The notes: generated from the sequence alone by a model not told the origin. A stretch of 15,604 nucleotides of DNA from JBFJWU01 sp041623475 [NCBI: bacterium] (GCA_041623475.1 JBFJWU010000035.1:1-15604); one strand, 5' to 3'; numbered from the stretch's first letter, positions 8,101 through 14,089 are shown. Numbers and translations: made by a program.

Positions 8101-8410
8101 GTACGTACCGATTCACCAAGGCAGTTTGTCCGGTCTGGTGGTGGTTGATCCTGTTGAGCTGGGCATGAACATCGCATTTGTCGGACCGATGAGGGACCGT
8201 GCCGGGCAGGGCCGGATTCCCGAAGACGAGCGTGTTGATGGACATCAGGTCGTTGACGCTGTGGTCCGTGCCCACATTCGCGACCGCGGCGTAATTTATG
8301 TGACGGCCGGCAACCTGTTGGACAAGGTTTATCCGATTTCCCGCCGACCGTATGGGTTGCGTCCCGGACGACCGCGGCACGCCGAATTGGGTACCAAGAT
8401 CAGCTTTTAG
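5105..8410 (+). CDS. Fusion of sterol-desaturase-type membrane hydroxylase and FecA-like TonB-dependent receptor
   Basis: One uninterrupted 1101-codon frame holds two complete proteins. Residues 1 to about 323 form a fatty-acid-hydroxylase/sterol-desaturase-superfamily protein: several membrane segments (first about 26-43) and the histidine clusters HRLMH (144-148), HKVHHS (157-162) and HQIHHS (250-255) that bind a di-iron centre in this family. Residues 324-1101 form a TonB-dependent receptor: signal peptide 324-347, a TonB-box-like DTISIIG (405-411), the plug with LRGANSDRSAKITLMEDGI and APAPYAAP as in FecA, then a beta-barrel ending in Phe. Each half has normal family length, and the linker is practically nil. 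GTG 5105 follows the imelysin stop by five bases; AGGAG (5084-5088) is rather far, so coupling is likely. Expected roles: oxidation of a lipid or small molecule in the inner membrane, and uptake of a ferric chelate through the outer membrane. Whether one polypeptide is made is uncertain. Confidence 0.9.
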   Translation: MRDWRDILAGIAAPLQSFADPGQRLFWLALIGSLVLALFVFVMTRPRGRPIRGSDFLAFLFPRDVWLHPSALMDVRLMFAKAALRTVFVAPWAVSAYGLAVATASILNHHFGLADDSTWPSVWVTTVYTVVLFVAWDASRYLVHRLMHRIPSLWEFHKVHHSAEVLTPFTLYRTHPVESFLFTLRGTLVTGLVTGVFFYLFQGQAVEAQFLGVNALGFLFNAAGGNLRHSHIWLSYGRRLEHLLISPAQHQIHHSSDPRHFDRNFGTWLAIWDWVGNSLVVTDRHQQALRFGVGDDQQNHDPRSVTSALVGPVRTAIGRAAVTMTLKPAALVLTVATIVLIAVNAWGQSVTDSSVGAPVEQAAGPLTDSDPEPFIFVPDGTETGAEQVTGSASPAAPPAYDLRLDTISIIGRAADLPRIAGSAHVVGQSELERNESNDIHDVLGSTPGVYVRGEDGYGLRPNIGLRGANSDRSAKITLMEDGILIAPAPYAAPAAYYFPMPTRLVGVEVFKGAASTRYGPNTIGGAINLKTRPIPYEPEGEVDVSWGVNRTGKVHGHWGGTYDGLGGMVEAVHLRTRGFKDLDGGGTTGFEKYDTMAKLRYSSDPGNRLFQQIEFKTGFGVEEGGETYLGLTDADFAATPYRRYAASRRDQIRWWHSQGQARYFLARGDLFDVQATVYRNDFSRDWRKLNGFRGNADLKQVLAQPDDGRNAVLAGILRGDQDTATNDEVLLIGSNDRRFVAQGLAVLSHWRPTWGEIENEFEFGLRFHHDTIEREHTEEGYLMRGGQLVAEGTPEDTTTRNRGAVFATALHVHQQLTWRKLMLTPGVRVELIDRSFRNRLDGSGDGDLDAVVVPGGGASYQVIDPLTVFAGIHKGFSPVSPGQPDSVEPEESVNYEIGTRLVRGDLYAEAIGFFNDYRNLTGECTQSSGCDLRLLNQQFNGGQVNVAGIELLASQAINFAGGWGLRGDGAYTFTRSEFQTSFSSLNPQFGEVESGDRLPYVPIHQGSLSGLVVVDPVELGMNIAFVGPMRDRAGQGRIPEDERVDGHQVVDAVVRAHIRDRGVIYVTAGNLLDKVYPISRRPYGLRPGRPRHAELGTKISF
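6074..6145 (+). other. Internal signal peptide and possible internal start of the receptor
   Basis: Residues 324-347 of the fused frame read as a standard secretory signal: Met, Lys, a long hydrophobic core (AALVLTVATIVLIAV) and a cleavage-like end AWG before QS. ATG 6074 could start the receptor alone. No strong ribosome binding site precedes it. A TGA at 6069-6071 sits two bases before the ATG, but in the +1 frame relative to the hydroxylase. Confidence 0.7.
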
Positions 8411-8457
8411 GGCTATTCCGTAAAGTTGACAAAGATCAAGCACAATTCTGAATCTCG

Positions 8458-8466
8458 TGCGATAAT
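8458..8466 (+). promoter_or_regulatory. Extended -10 promoter of exbB-exbD-tonB
   Basis: TGC followed by GATAAT (5 of 6 matches to TATAAT) forms an extended -10 element. The TTGACA at 8426-8431 is 29 bp away, too far to be its -35, but could serve another promoter. The -10 is embedded in the Fur-like site. Confidence 0.4.
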
Positions 8467-8486
8467 GATATTGAGAATGAGATTCA
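8461..8486 (+). promoter_or_regulatory. Fur-like operator of exbB-exbD-tonB
   Basis: Four GATAAT-like hexamers follow one another without a gap: GATAAT, GATATT, GAGAAT, GAGATT (8461-8484). Overlapping this, TGAGAATGAGATTCA (8472-8486) matches the 7-1-7 Fur consensus at 11 of 14 positions. The site covers the likely -10, so iron repression of the energising genes is expected. Confidence 0.6.
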
Positions 8487-8550
8487 AAATAGAAAACAGT
8501 GTTGGAACAACCCTGAACAGCTAGCCGGACAGAATTGTTATTAAGACGCT

Positions 8551-9204
8551 ATGACCGAAGTTTCCTCATTGACCATCGGCCAGTTGCTGGCCCGAGGCGG
8601 CACTACGATGGTGCCGATTTACCTGTGTTCGATTGCGACACTTGCAGTTTTCCTGCGCAAGTTTGTCGAGTATCGTCGTTACGGGGTCACTGATTTGTCG
8701 TGGTTCCAGCCAGCATTGACTTCTGTTCGCCGCAGGGACTACCAACAGGCCGCACTGGCGTGCCAGCACGTCAGCCATCCGGGAGCGGCCATGGTCGCAG
8801 CGATGGTAACCGCGTTGGCAGAGCAACCTGATCAGGCCGAAGCCGAAGGGCGCCGCGTGGGCAGTTCAACGCTTCGTCGGATCGAGCGCGGCCTGCCGTT
8901 GCTCTCGTTCCTGGCGCAGGTGGCGCCGTTGCTGGGGTTGTTGGGGACAGTCATTGGTATGGTTGATATGTTTATCGGACTTCAGGGGGGCGGGACCGCA
9001 AATATCGATATAGCTGTCCTGGCAGGCGGTATCTGGAAAGCATTACTGACAACTGCAGCCGGACTTTGCGTCGCCGTTCCGGCACTGGCGGCGTACAGCT
9101 ACCTGTCGAGCCGTGCGGATGATATCAGCCAGCAATTGTCTGAACTGGCCCAGCAGATCCTGTATCAGGCAGGTGCAGGTCCTGCCGCAGCGGACACTGC
9201 CTGA
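8551..9204 (+). CDS. exbB: ExbB-type proton channel subunit
   Basis: The 217-aa protein belongs to the MotA/TolQ/ExbB proton-channel family. Membrane segment 1 is about residues 18-36, and segments 2 and 3 are about 115-140 (VAPLLGLLGTVIGMVDMF, the family core) and 155-182 (GIWKALLTTAAGLCVAVPAL). It would form the inner-membrane pentamer that with ExbD uses the proton gradient to drive TonB. ATG 8551 is the first start after an in-frame TAA (8542-8544); the ribosome binding site is weak. The stop overlaps the exbD start (TGATG). It follows the receptor gene by 140 bases and has its own Fur-like promoter, so it most likely serves that receptor. Confidence 0.93.
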   Translation: MTEVSSLTIGQLLARGGTTMVPIYLCSIATLAVFLRKFVEYRRYGVTDLSWFQPALTSVRRRDYQQAALACQHVSHPGAAMVAAMVTALAEQPDQAEAEGRRVGSSTLRRIERGLPLLSFLAQVAPLLGLLGTVIGMVDMFIGLQGGGTANIDIAVLAGGIWKALLTTAAGLCVAVPALAAYSYLSSRADDISQQLSELAQQILYQAGAGPAAADTA

Positions 9205-9602
9205 TGCAATTCGAACGCACATTGCGCCAGCCGCCGGTCATCAACCTGTCAGCGTTAATTGACATTACATTCATCCTGGTTATTTTTATTGTCCTGGCAG
9301 CGAATTTTCACCGCATTAACCAGATGGATGTGAACCTGCCGGATGCCCAGGTCAGCGGCAAGGTTGACCCGTCTGCGCTGGTGATCACGGTTCCCGCGGC
9401 GGGGCCCGTCGAAGTCCTTGGCCAGCCAGTTGAACCAGCCGACCTGCAGGCGTTCCTGGCAGAACGCAAAGGCCAGTTTGACAGTGTGATGCTGGTTGCA
9501 GATCAGCAGGCGTCGATCCAGCGGGCCGTCAAGATTTTAAGTGATGCACAGGCATCCGGGTTTTCAAATGTCGGGATTGCAACAGAAAGGCCTGCGCCGT
9601 GA
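9204..9602 (+). CDS. exbD: ExbD/TolR-family subunit
   Basis: This 132-aa single-pass membrane protein has a short cytoplasmic N-terminus, a membrane segment (about residues 14-36, LSALIDITFILVIFIVLAA) and a periplasmic domain of about 95 residues. Asp20 in the membrane segment corresponds to the conserved proton-carrying Asp of ExbD. The domain contains ADLQAFLAERK and SVMLVADQQASIQRAV, typical of the ExbD/TolR fold. Its ATG overlaps the exbB stop by one base and its stop overlaps the tonB start by four bases, so the three proteins are translationally coupled. Confidence 0.93.
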   Translation: MQFERTLRQPPVINLSALIDITFILVIFIVLAANFHRINQMDVNLPDAQVSGKVDPSALVITVPAAGPVEVLGQPVEPADLQAFLAERKGQFDSVMLVADQQASIQRAVKILSDAQASGFSNVGIATERPAP

Positions 9603-10219
9603 CCCGTGACTGGCTGTTGTCTGTTGCCATTGCTGCGATGGCCCACGGTGCGGTATCGATCCTGCCCGTGGACCTGTCGTCCGGGCAGGCGTCGCGCCAG
9701 TCCGAAAACAGCATTACGTTTCGGCTGACCCAGGCGTCAGCGCCGGAAGCGGCTGAACCCGCGCCGGTGCTGCCGACCGAGACGGCGGTCAAACCAAAGG
9801 TCGAGCCGCCGCAGCCGGAATCTGTCGCCCCTGCTGAACCTGTTGTTGAAAAAGTAGCAGACGTTGCGTCGTTGGCACCAAGCAAAGTCAAGACCGTTGC
9901 AAGTGAAACGACGGCCGAGCGTATTGACCTGCGCCCATACGGCCGGCACGTTTACATGGCCGTAAACCGTATCAAGAAATATCCTGTTGTTGCCCGCCAG
10001 ATGCGAATGGAAGGGCAGGCCCTGGTCCAATTGGTTGTCGATGGGCAGGGGCAGATTGTCGGGGTGCCCAGGATTTATCGTTCGTCAGGGCATCAGTTGC
10101 TGGACGACGAAGCGTTGCGAATGGTCATGGAAGCCGGGCCGTACCCGCCGCTGCCGGATGGCTTTCAACGAGAGTCCGCAACCATTGTCGTGCCGATCGA
10201 TTTCAGCCTGAAAACCTGA
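9599..10219 (+). CDS. tonB: TonB energy-transducing protein
   Basis: This 206-aa TonB-family protein starts at GTG 9599, overlapping the exbD stop as GTGA. The N-terminal membrane anchor (about residues 5-24) contains His16 in MAHGAV, the position of the essential membrane His of E. coli TonB. A Pro/Glu/Val-rich periplasmic spacer follows (about 45-90, with KPKVEPPQPES and APAEPVVEKV). The C-terminal receptor-binding domain begins near YPVVARQMRMEGQALVQL (from residue 128) and includes SSGHQLLDDEALRMV and YPPLP. It passes proton-motive energy from ExbB/ExbD to the outer-membrane receptor, most simply the one just upstream. It ends convergently with the beta-barrel gene, 21 bases apart. Confidence 0.94.
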   Translation: MTRDWLLSVAIAAMAHGAVSILPVDLSSGQASRQSENSITFRLTQASAPEAAEPAPVLPTETAVKPKVEPPQPESVAPAEPVVEKVADVASLAPSKVKTVASETTAERIDLRPYGRHVYMAVNRIKKYPVVARQMRMEGQALVQLVVDGQGQIVGVPRIYRSSGHQLLDDEALRMVMEAGPYPPLPDGFQRESATIVVPIDFSLKT

Positions 10220-10240
10220 TTCAGCTGATCCAGCCGAAAT

Positions 10241-10744
10241 CTAAAAACGGTAACGAATCCCCAATTCGCCGCCGATAAAGAATCCAATGTCCCGCCAAAA
10301 TGTGACCGTTGGGACGCCCTCGACAAAGAACTCGACTGGCACATCGGCCAGCGTGTACCGCATTCCGGCCGGGATCCGCAGGCCAATTCGCTCGATATCA
10401 ATCAACTGGGCCAGCACACCGGCACCAATATACGGGTCGAGCGGACCAGACCCGGTATCAAAACCATCACCGATGCGAATCTGGAAATCTGCTTCGATTA
10501 CCAGCACATTCGTAATCTCACCAAAAGTTGGCCCAATCAGAAAATCCAACCACATCGCGTCGTCCAGCCGAATGCCGATACTGGGACCCGCATAATCGCT
10601 GAAAACGCCGCCCAGGTGGAAACCCAGCCCCAGCGAAACCGGCCCCGGCTCGACAACCGGAGTGCCTTCGGTCATGTTTTCGGCGGCGCAAACGGGAGCC
10701 GATACGGCAAAGATCAGTGCAGTCGCCGCAATCAGGTTTTTCAT
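10241..10744 (-). CDS. Small outer-membrane beta-barrel protein
   Basis: The 167-aa product has a signal peptide (residues 1-20, ending VCA before AEN) and a run of alternating hydrophobic beta-strands rich in Gly and aromatics (LGLGFHLGGVFSDY, PYIGAGVLAQL, FFIGGELGIRYRF). The terminal Phe is the classic outer-membrane assembly signal. An eight-stranded OmpA/OmpW-like barrel would fit the length. No specific family is recognised. AAGGA lies 8 bases upstream of the ATG. It runs in the same direction as the IPT/TIG lipoprotein gene, 131 bases away. A role in iron uptake is not indicated. Confidence 0.8.
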   Translation of the reverse strand: MKNLIAATALIFAVSAPVCAAENMTEGTPVVEPGPVSLGLGFHLGGVFSDYAGPSIGIRLDDAMWLDFLIGPTFGEITNVLVIEADFQIRIGDGFDTGSGPLDPYIGAGVLAQLIDIERIGLRIPAGMRYTLADVPVEFFVEGVPTVTFWRDIGFFIGGELGIRYRF

Positions 10745-10846
10745 CCGGTGATTCCTTTCTGGTTGATTCCAATGGAACCATTTTACGAGAAACAGGGACG
10801 GGTGCTGAGATCGGAGACGTGTCCCAACAACGTTCCGAATCGTCGG

Positions 10847-10864
10847 GGACCTGGGATCAGGTCC
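10847..10864. repeat. Short inverted repeat between two minus-strand genes
   Basis: GGACCTG and CAGGTCC form a perfect 7-bp stem around a 4-base loop (GGAT), just beyond the stop of the IPT/TIG lipoprotein gene. There is no T tract on either side, so it is not a standard terminator; it may stabilise or attenuate the transcript. The rest of 10745-10875 shows nothing beyond the ribosome binding site of the beta-barrel gene. Confidence 0.4.
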
Positions 10865-10875
10865 GGGACGCAGGT

Positions 10876-11310
10876 CTAGTCTTCTGGCGGCGCGGTCAGA
10901 CGGAAGTCGATGGAATTGCTTCTGCCTTTGGATGTCGTGACGACTACCTGGTATTTTCCGAATTTATCGGTGGCTGCCGGTGTGGCAAATTCGATTCGCG
11001 TGTTGGACCACAGCACAATTCCGCCGTCAGCGGCATTGATCACGCCCTCTCCCTTATAGGTCGATGGTCCGAAATGCAGTCTTGCCTTGTCGTCGTTCGC
11101 TGGCGAACTGAATCCGTTGCCATCCAGTGCGAAAATAGTCCCGGCAGTTCCTTCGGCCGGGAAAATCGTATCGATCAGGATGACCTCGGGGCTGTTTTCC
11201 TCTTCCAGTGCAAGGATGGCTTTGTTCAGGTCATCTTCAATCAGCCCGCAACTTGTGGGCATCATTAGTGCGACTCCGGCCAGCATCTTGTAAAAGGTGT
11301 TTGCCGTCAT
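10876..11310 (-). CDS. IPT/TIG-domain lipoprotein
   Basis: The 144-aa product begins with a signal peptide ending MMPTSC; Cys21 is the likely lipid-attachment site, though Pro at -3 is unusual. After a short acidic linker, residues about 41-140 form a single IPT/TIG immunoglobulin-like domain: PEVILIDTIFPAEGTAGT, then DGNGFSS, LHFGPST, LWSNTRIEFATPA, GKYQVVVTTSKGRSNSIDF. Such domains occur in exported bacterial proteins that bind ligands or surfaces. There is only a weak GGA ribosome binding site. A terminator separates it from the upstream ExbB-like gene, so it probably has its own promoter. Its exact role is unknown. Confidence 0.8.
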   Translation of the reverse strand: MTANTFYKMLAGVALMMPTSCGLIEDDLNKAILALEEENSPEVILIDTIFPAEGTAGTIFALDGNGFSSPANDDKARLHFGPSTYKGEGVINAADGGIVLWSNTRIEFATPAATDKFGKYQVVVTTSKGRSNSIDFRLTAPPED

Positions 11311-11327
11311 GTCAATATCCAGCCAAT

Positions 11328-11357
11328 AAAAAAGGGCGGGATGGCCCGCCCTTTTTT
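11328..11357 (-). terminator. Strong intrinsic terminator behind the ExbB-like gene
   Basis: AAAAAAGGGCGGG and CCCGCCCTTTTTT form a perfect 13-bp dyad with a 4-base loop. GGGCGGG pairs with CCCGCCC and six T residues follow in either direction. On the minus strand it lies 24 bases past the stop of the ExbB-like gene and before the IPT/TIG lipoprotein gene. Confidence 0.92.
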
Positions 11358-11381
11358 CGAATATTCCTGAACCAGTTCAAA

Positions 11382-12080
11382 TTACTTCTGGGTTGCAACC
11401 AGGAGGTTGATCAGTTTGACAGCATATTGGTCGATCTTCTGGATCATTCCGCTGGTCCGGCCCATCAGCAATGAGTGGCTGACCATGCACGGGATTGCAG
11501 CGATCAGACCGAAAGCCGTGGTATTCATCGCGATCGCGATACCGGACGCGAGAACCGCCTGCTTCTGGCTGGGGTCAGCGTGTGCCAGACCGGCAAATGC
11601 ACTGATCAGTCCCAGGATCGTTCCCAGCAGTCCCATCAGGGTCGCCACGTTAGCGATCATGCTCAGGTAAGCCGTTCGGGCCTGGATCTTCGGCAGGACT
11701 TCCAGGTCTGCTTCGTCAACGGCATCCTGAATTACGCGTTCCGACTGGCCGGCACGTTGCAAGGCGGCCTTCAGGACGGTTGAAAGGGCTGCGCCTTCTT
11801 TCTCGTCGCAAACTGCCATGGCACCTTTAATGTCGCCTTTGACAACTTTTTCGCGGATGTCTTCGAAAAATGCGTCGGCATTGACGTTCAACTTGCCGAA
11901 CAGTGCCGCGCAGCGTTCGATGATGATTACCAGTCCAAAACCAAACGTAATCAGGATCAACCACATAAACGGACCACCTTCGTTCATGATTTTCATGAAA
12001 TCGAAGGCGGCGGCATTGGACGGAGATCCAATCGCCATGACCGATGCGGTTGCTGCGGCTACGAAATGATTCCTGTTCAC
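11382..12080 (-). CDS. Orphan MotA/TolQ/ExbB-family proton channel protein
   Basis: The 232-aa product is a MotA/TolQ/ExbB-family channel subunit with a cleavable-looking N-terminal signal (about residues 1-25, ending SNAAA before FDF). This precedes membrane segment 1 (about 37-54), the cytoplasmic loop, segment 2 (about 138-165, containing ATLMGLLGTILGLISAF) and segment 3 (about 180-205). The start is GTG (12078-12080), supported by AAGGAG seven bases upstream. No exbD or tolR gene follows: the gene ends at a terminator. It differs strongly from the exbB at 8551, so it is not a recent copy. It may drive another envelope motor or pair with an ExbD encoded elsewhere. Confidence 0.9.
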   Translation of the reverse strand: MNRNHFVAAATASVMAIGSPSNAAAFDFMKIMNEGGPFMWLILITFGFGLVIIIERCAALFGKLNVNADAFFEDIREKVVKGDIKGAMAVCDEKEGAALSTVLKAALQRAGQSERVIQDAVDEADLEVLPKIQARTAYLSMIANVATLMGLLGTILGLISAFAGLAHADPSQKQAVLASGIAIAMNTTAFGLIAAIPCMVSHSLLMGRTSGMIQKIDQYAVKLINLLVATQK

Positions 12081-12125
12081 TAAGGTTCTCCTTCAGGATG
12101 ATGGCGCCTGCTGAAATCTGCAGCA

Positions 12126-12163
12126 AACTTCGAACTATTCTAGCAAATCCATAGTTCGTTGTT
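12126..12163 (-). promoter_or_regulatory. Promoter and palindromic operator of the ExbB-like gene
   Basis: On the minus strand an extended -10 (TGC then TAGAAT, 5 of 6 matches) lies at 12137-12145; TTGTAA (12162-12167) is a possible -35 at 19 bp. The -10 is enclosed by a perfect inverted repeat, CGAACTAT (12131-12138) and ATAGTTCG (12151-12158). The arms extend to 13 bases with two mismatches (12126-12138 and 12151-12163). This symmetry suggests a dimeric regulator site. I see nothing clear in 12164-12273. Confidence 0.5.
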
Positions 12164-12273
12164 ACAACTAGTCAATTTGTCCGGAGCAACCTACTTTAAC
12201 ATAGACCCGGCGATTCCTTCCAACCTGATAGAACAGTGTTTACCTTGGGTCTTCGGCCGGCGGTGTACAGTGA

Positions 12274-13944
12274 TTGTCTGAAAGCGAGTCGAGACTGAAA
12301 ACAGTACTGCAAACAATCGCGGAATGGTCGGTCAATATGACCCCTGAAGGCATTCCGCGCCGAATTCGTGAACTCTGTTCGGCGCAGTTGTTAAGCGTCG
12401 CCGCGGCAACTTTGTCCGGGCGGGCAACGGACGATGGTCAGGCGATCCTGCGTGCCATTCGCAAAATAAGCAAGGGGCGCCGGTCTCGGCTTCCGGGCGG
12501 CGGCACGTCAGGCTTATTGGAGGCGCTGGATGCCAGCGCGTGCTGGTCGATGGAGCAGGACTACGACGATTATCTGTTCATGGGGCATACGGGTCACTCG
12601 GCGACGTGGGTACCTTTACTGGTCGGTGATTGGCTGGATGCGGGCCCGGACGATGTCCTGTGTGCAATGGTCATCGCCAACGAAGTCGGTGGGCGGTTGG
12701 GAGCCAGTCTGCTGTTCGGGCCACACAACGGGCAAATGTGGGTTCCGTTGCACCGCCTGGCAGCAGCCTGTGCGACATCGCGGTTATTGAAACTGGACGA
12801 GGAACAGACGATAGCGGCGATGTCGATTGCGCTGTATGACGCAAATGACCCGGTGTTTCACGGATTCATGGGTCCCGGGAGCAAAATCCGAACCGCGGCC
12901 AACAGTATCGTCGGCGGTGTCATGGCGGCTATAGCCGCGGGCGAGGGGTTGACCGGGGCGGCTGATATTGTCGAACATCGGCGCGGTTTCTGGAACCGGT
13001 TTACTTTCTTTCCCCTGCGGGGCACGTTTCAAGGCCTTGGCACGTCCTGGGTGACGGATACGCTGGCAATCAAGCCGTGGCCAGGGTGCGCGTACGTAGA
13101 TACGACAATCCAGGCTGTCTTGCAGGCCGTTGCGCGACACGTTTCTGGTGGCGGGCGCCCGGTCCATCCTGAACAGGTTCAGCGTGTGCGTGTCGACGCC
13201 GGAATGCTGACCGTTGGTATGGATGCGTTGTCTCGCGAGGCGGTACGTAACGGGTTACTGACCCCGGTCGTTGTTAATTTCTCGATACCACTGACGGTTG
13301 CCTGTGTACTGGAGTTTGGCGGGTTGACCGGGAGGGATTTGACAACCGAGCGCCTGGTCGAACGTGGCGATCGAATTCGGGATCTGGCCAACAAGGTTGA
13401 ACTGGTACACCGTGGTGGGTACTCGATCGAATTGATTCGCGGCCTGGACGGTGCGATTCCAGTGGCGGACTGGATCAACGCGATGCCACTGTCTGACCTG
13501 CTGCGACTGCGTCAGTCGGCGCGCCAGGGAATGGGCGTTGATGTCGAACGCGCTGTCCTCGGCCGAGGGCTGAAGGCCGGCGTGCGTCGCGCCGACCTGA
13601 GATGGTTACGCAAGGTCGCAGTGGGCCCGTTAGTCCGCAAGATTATTGAACCCCTGTACGGTCACCCTCCGGCCGGACTGCCGCTCGACCAGACCGATTT
13701 TCGCGGGTTGCGGCTGGCATTTCCGGCACGGGTAACCATTGAACTGGATTCCGGAGACAGCCTGCAGTCAGAATGTCTTTATCCGCCAGGGACTTCGGCT
13801 GACGGGACGCAGCTTGTCGTTGCCACCGAGAAATGGCGCCGCGAGGCTGCTGGCTTTGTGAGTGCCGAAAATATTGACACATTTGTCGAGGCGGCAACGG
13901 CTCTGCAAAGCAGGCCTGGCCATTATCTCGAACTGCTTTCCTGA
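12274..13944 (+). CDS. MmgE/PrpD-family protein
   Basis: The 556-aa cytoplasmic protein resembles the MmgE/PrpD family, which includes 2-methylcitrate dehydratase and many proteins of unknown substrate. Family features are an N-terminal LQTIAEW segment, YDDYLFMGHTGHSATWVP (His108 in the conserved GH region), MVIANEVGGRLGA, the KIRTAANSIVGGVMAAIAAGEGLTGA stretch and a C-terminal LAFPARVTIELDSGDSL. It is longer than the usual 450-480 residues, with extra sequence around 395-470. The start is TTG 12274: an in-frame TGA is directly upstream, and starting at ATG 12337 would remove conserved N-terminal residues. The ribosome binding site is poor. None of the usual 2-methylcitrate-cycle neighbours is present, so I do not assign prpD. 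Confidence 0.85.
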   Translation: MSESESRLKTVLQTIAEWSVNMTPEGIPRRIRELCSAQLLSVAAATLSGRATDDGQAILRAIRKISKGRRSRLPGGGTSGLLEALDASACWSMEQDYDDYLFMGHTGHSATWVPLLVGDWLDAGPDDVLCAMVIANEVGGRLGASLLFGPHNGQMWVPLHRLAAACATSRLLKLDEEQTIAAMSIALYDANDPVFHGFMGPGSKIRTAANSIVGGVMAAIAAGEGLTGAADIVEHRRGFWNRFTFFPLRGTFQGLGTSWVTDTLAIKPWPGCAYVDTTIQAVLQAVARHVSGGGRPVHPEQVQRVRVDAGMLTVGMDALSREAVRNGLLTPVVVNFSIPLTVACVLEFGGLTGRDLTTERLVERGDRIRDLANKVELVHRGGYSIELIRGLDGAIPVADWINAMPLSDLLRLRQSARQGMGVDVERAVLGRGLKAGVRRADLRWLRKVAVGPLVRKIIEPLYGHPPAGLPLDQTDFRGLRLAFPARVTIELDSGDSLQSECLYPPGTSADGTQLVVATEKWRREAAGFVSAENIDTFVEAATALQSRPGHYLELLS

Positions 13945-14016
13945 TCCCCGAGCCCGATTTGTCGCGCGCCGTTTCCAGATTGTGCGGGCGGAACTCAAAA
14001 ATTACCGCCGCAGGGG

Positions 14017-14044
14017 TTGACATCGTTGGATCGGTGCTTAATTT
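14017..14044 (+). promoter_or_regulatory. Possible dnaK promoter
   Basis: TTGACA (14017-14022) is followed after 16 bp by TAATTT (14039-14044), a poor -10. No heat-shock sigma-32 promoter or CIRCE element is evident in the dnaK leader. Confidence 0.3.
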
Positions 14045-14061
14045 ACTGATTGAAGCGGGAT

Positions 14062-14089
14062 ACGACGGCTGACGAGTCAGCCCGGTCGT
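14062..14089 (+). other. Hairpin in the dnaK leader
   Basis: GGCTGAC (14067-14073) and GTCAGCC (14076-14082) are perfect complements, and the stem is prolonged by ACGAC (14062-14066) with GTCGT (14085-14089), leaving CG bulged. It lies 39 bases before the dnaK ATG and has no T tract, so it is a leader structure or operator and not an intrinsic terminator. Confidence 0.5.

Noticed and set aside
8426-8431. TTGACA upstream of exbB as -35 partner of the GATAAT element
   Set aside because: The spacing is 29 bp, too long; no good -10 lies 16-18 bp downstream of it either.
13944-14072. A 42-codon open stretch between the MmgE/PrpD gene and dnaK (ending EAGYDG)
   Set aside because: No proper start codon or ribosome binding site, and it overlaps the possible dnaK promoter; most likely chance.
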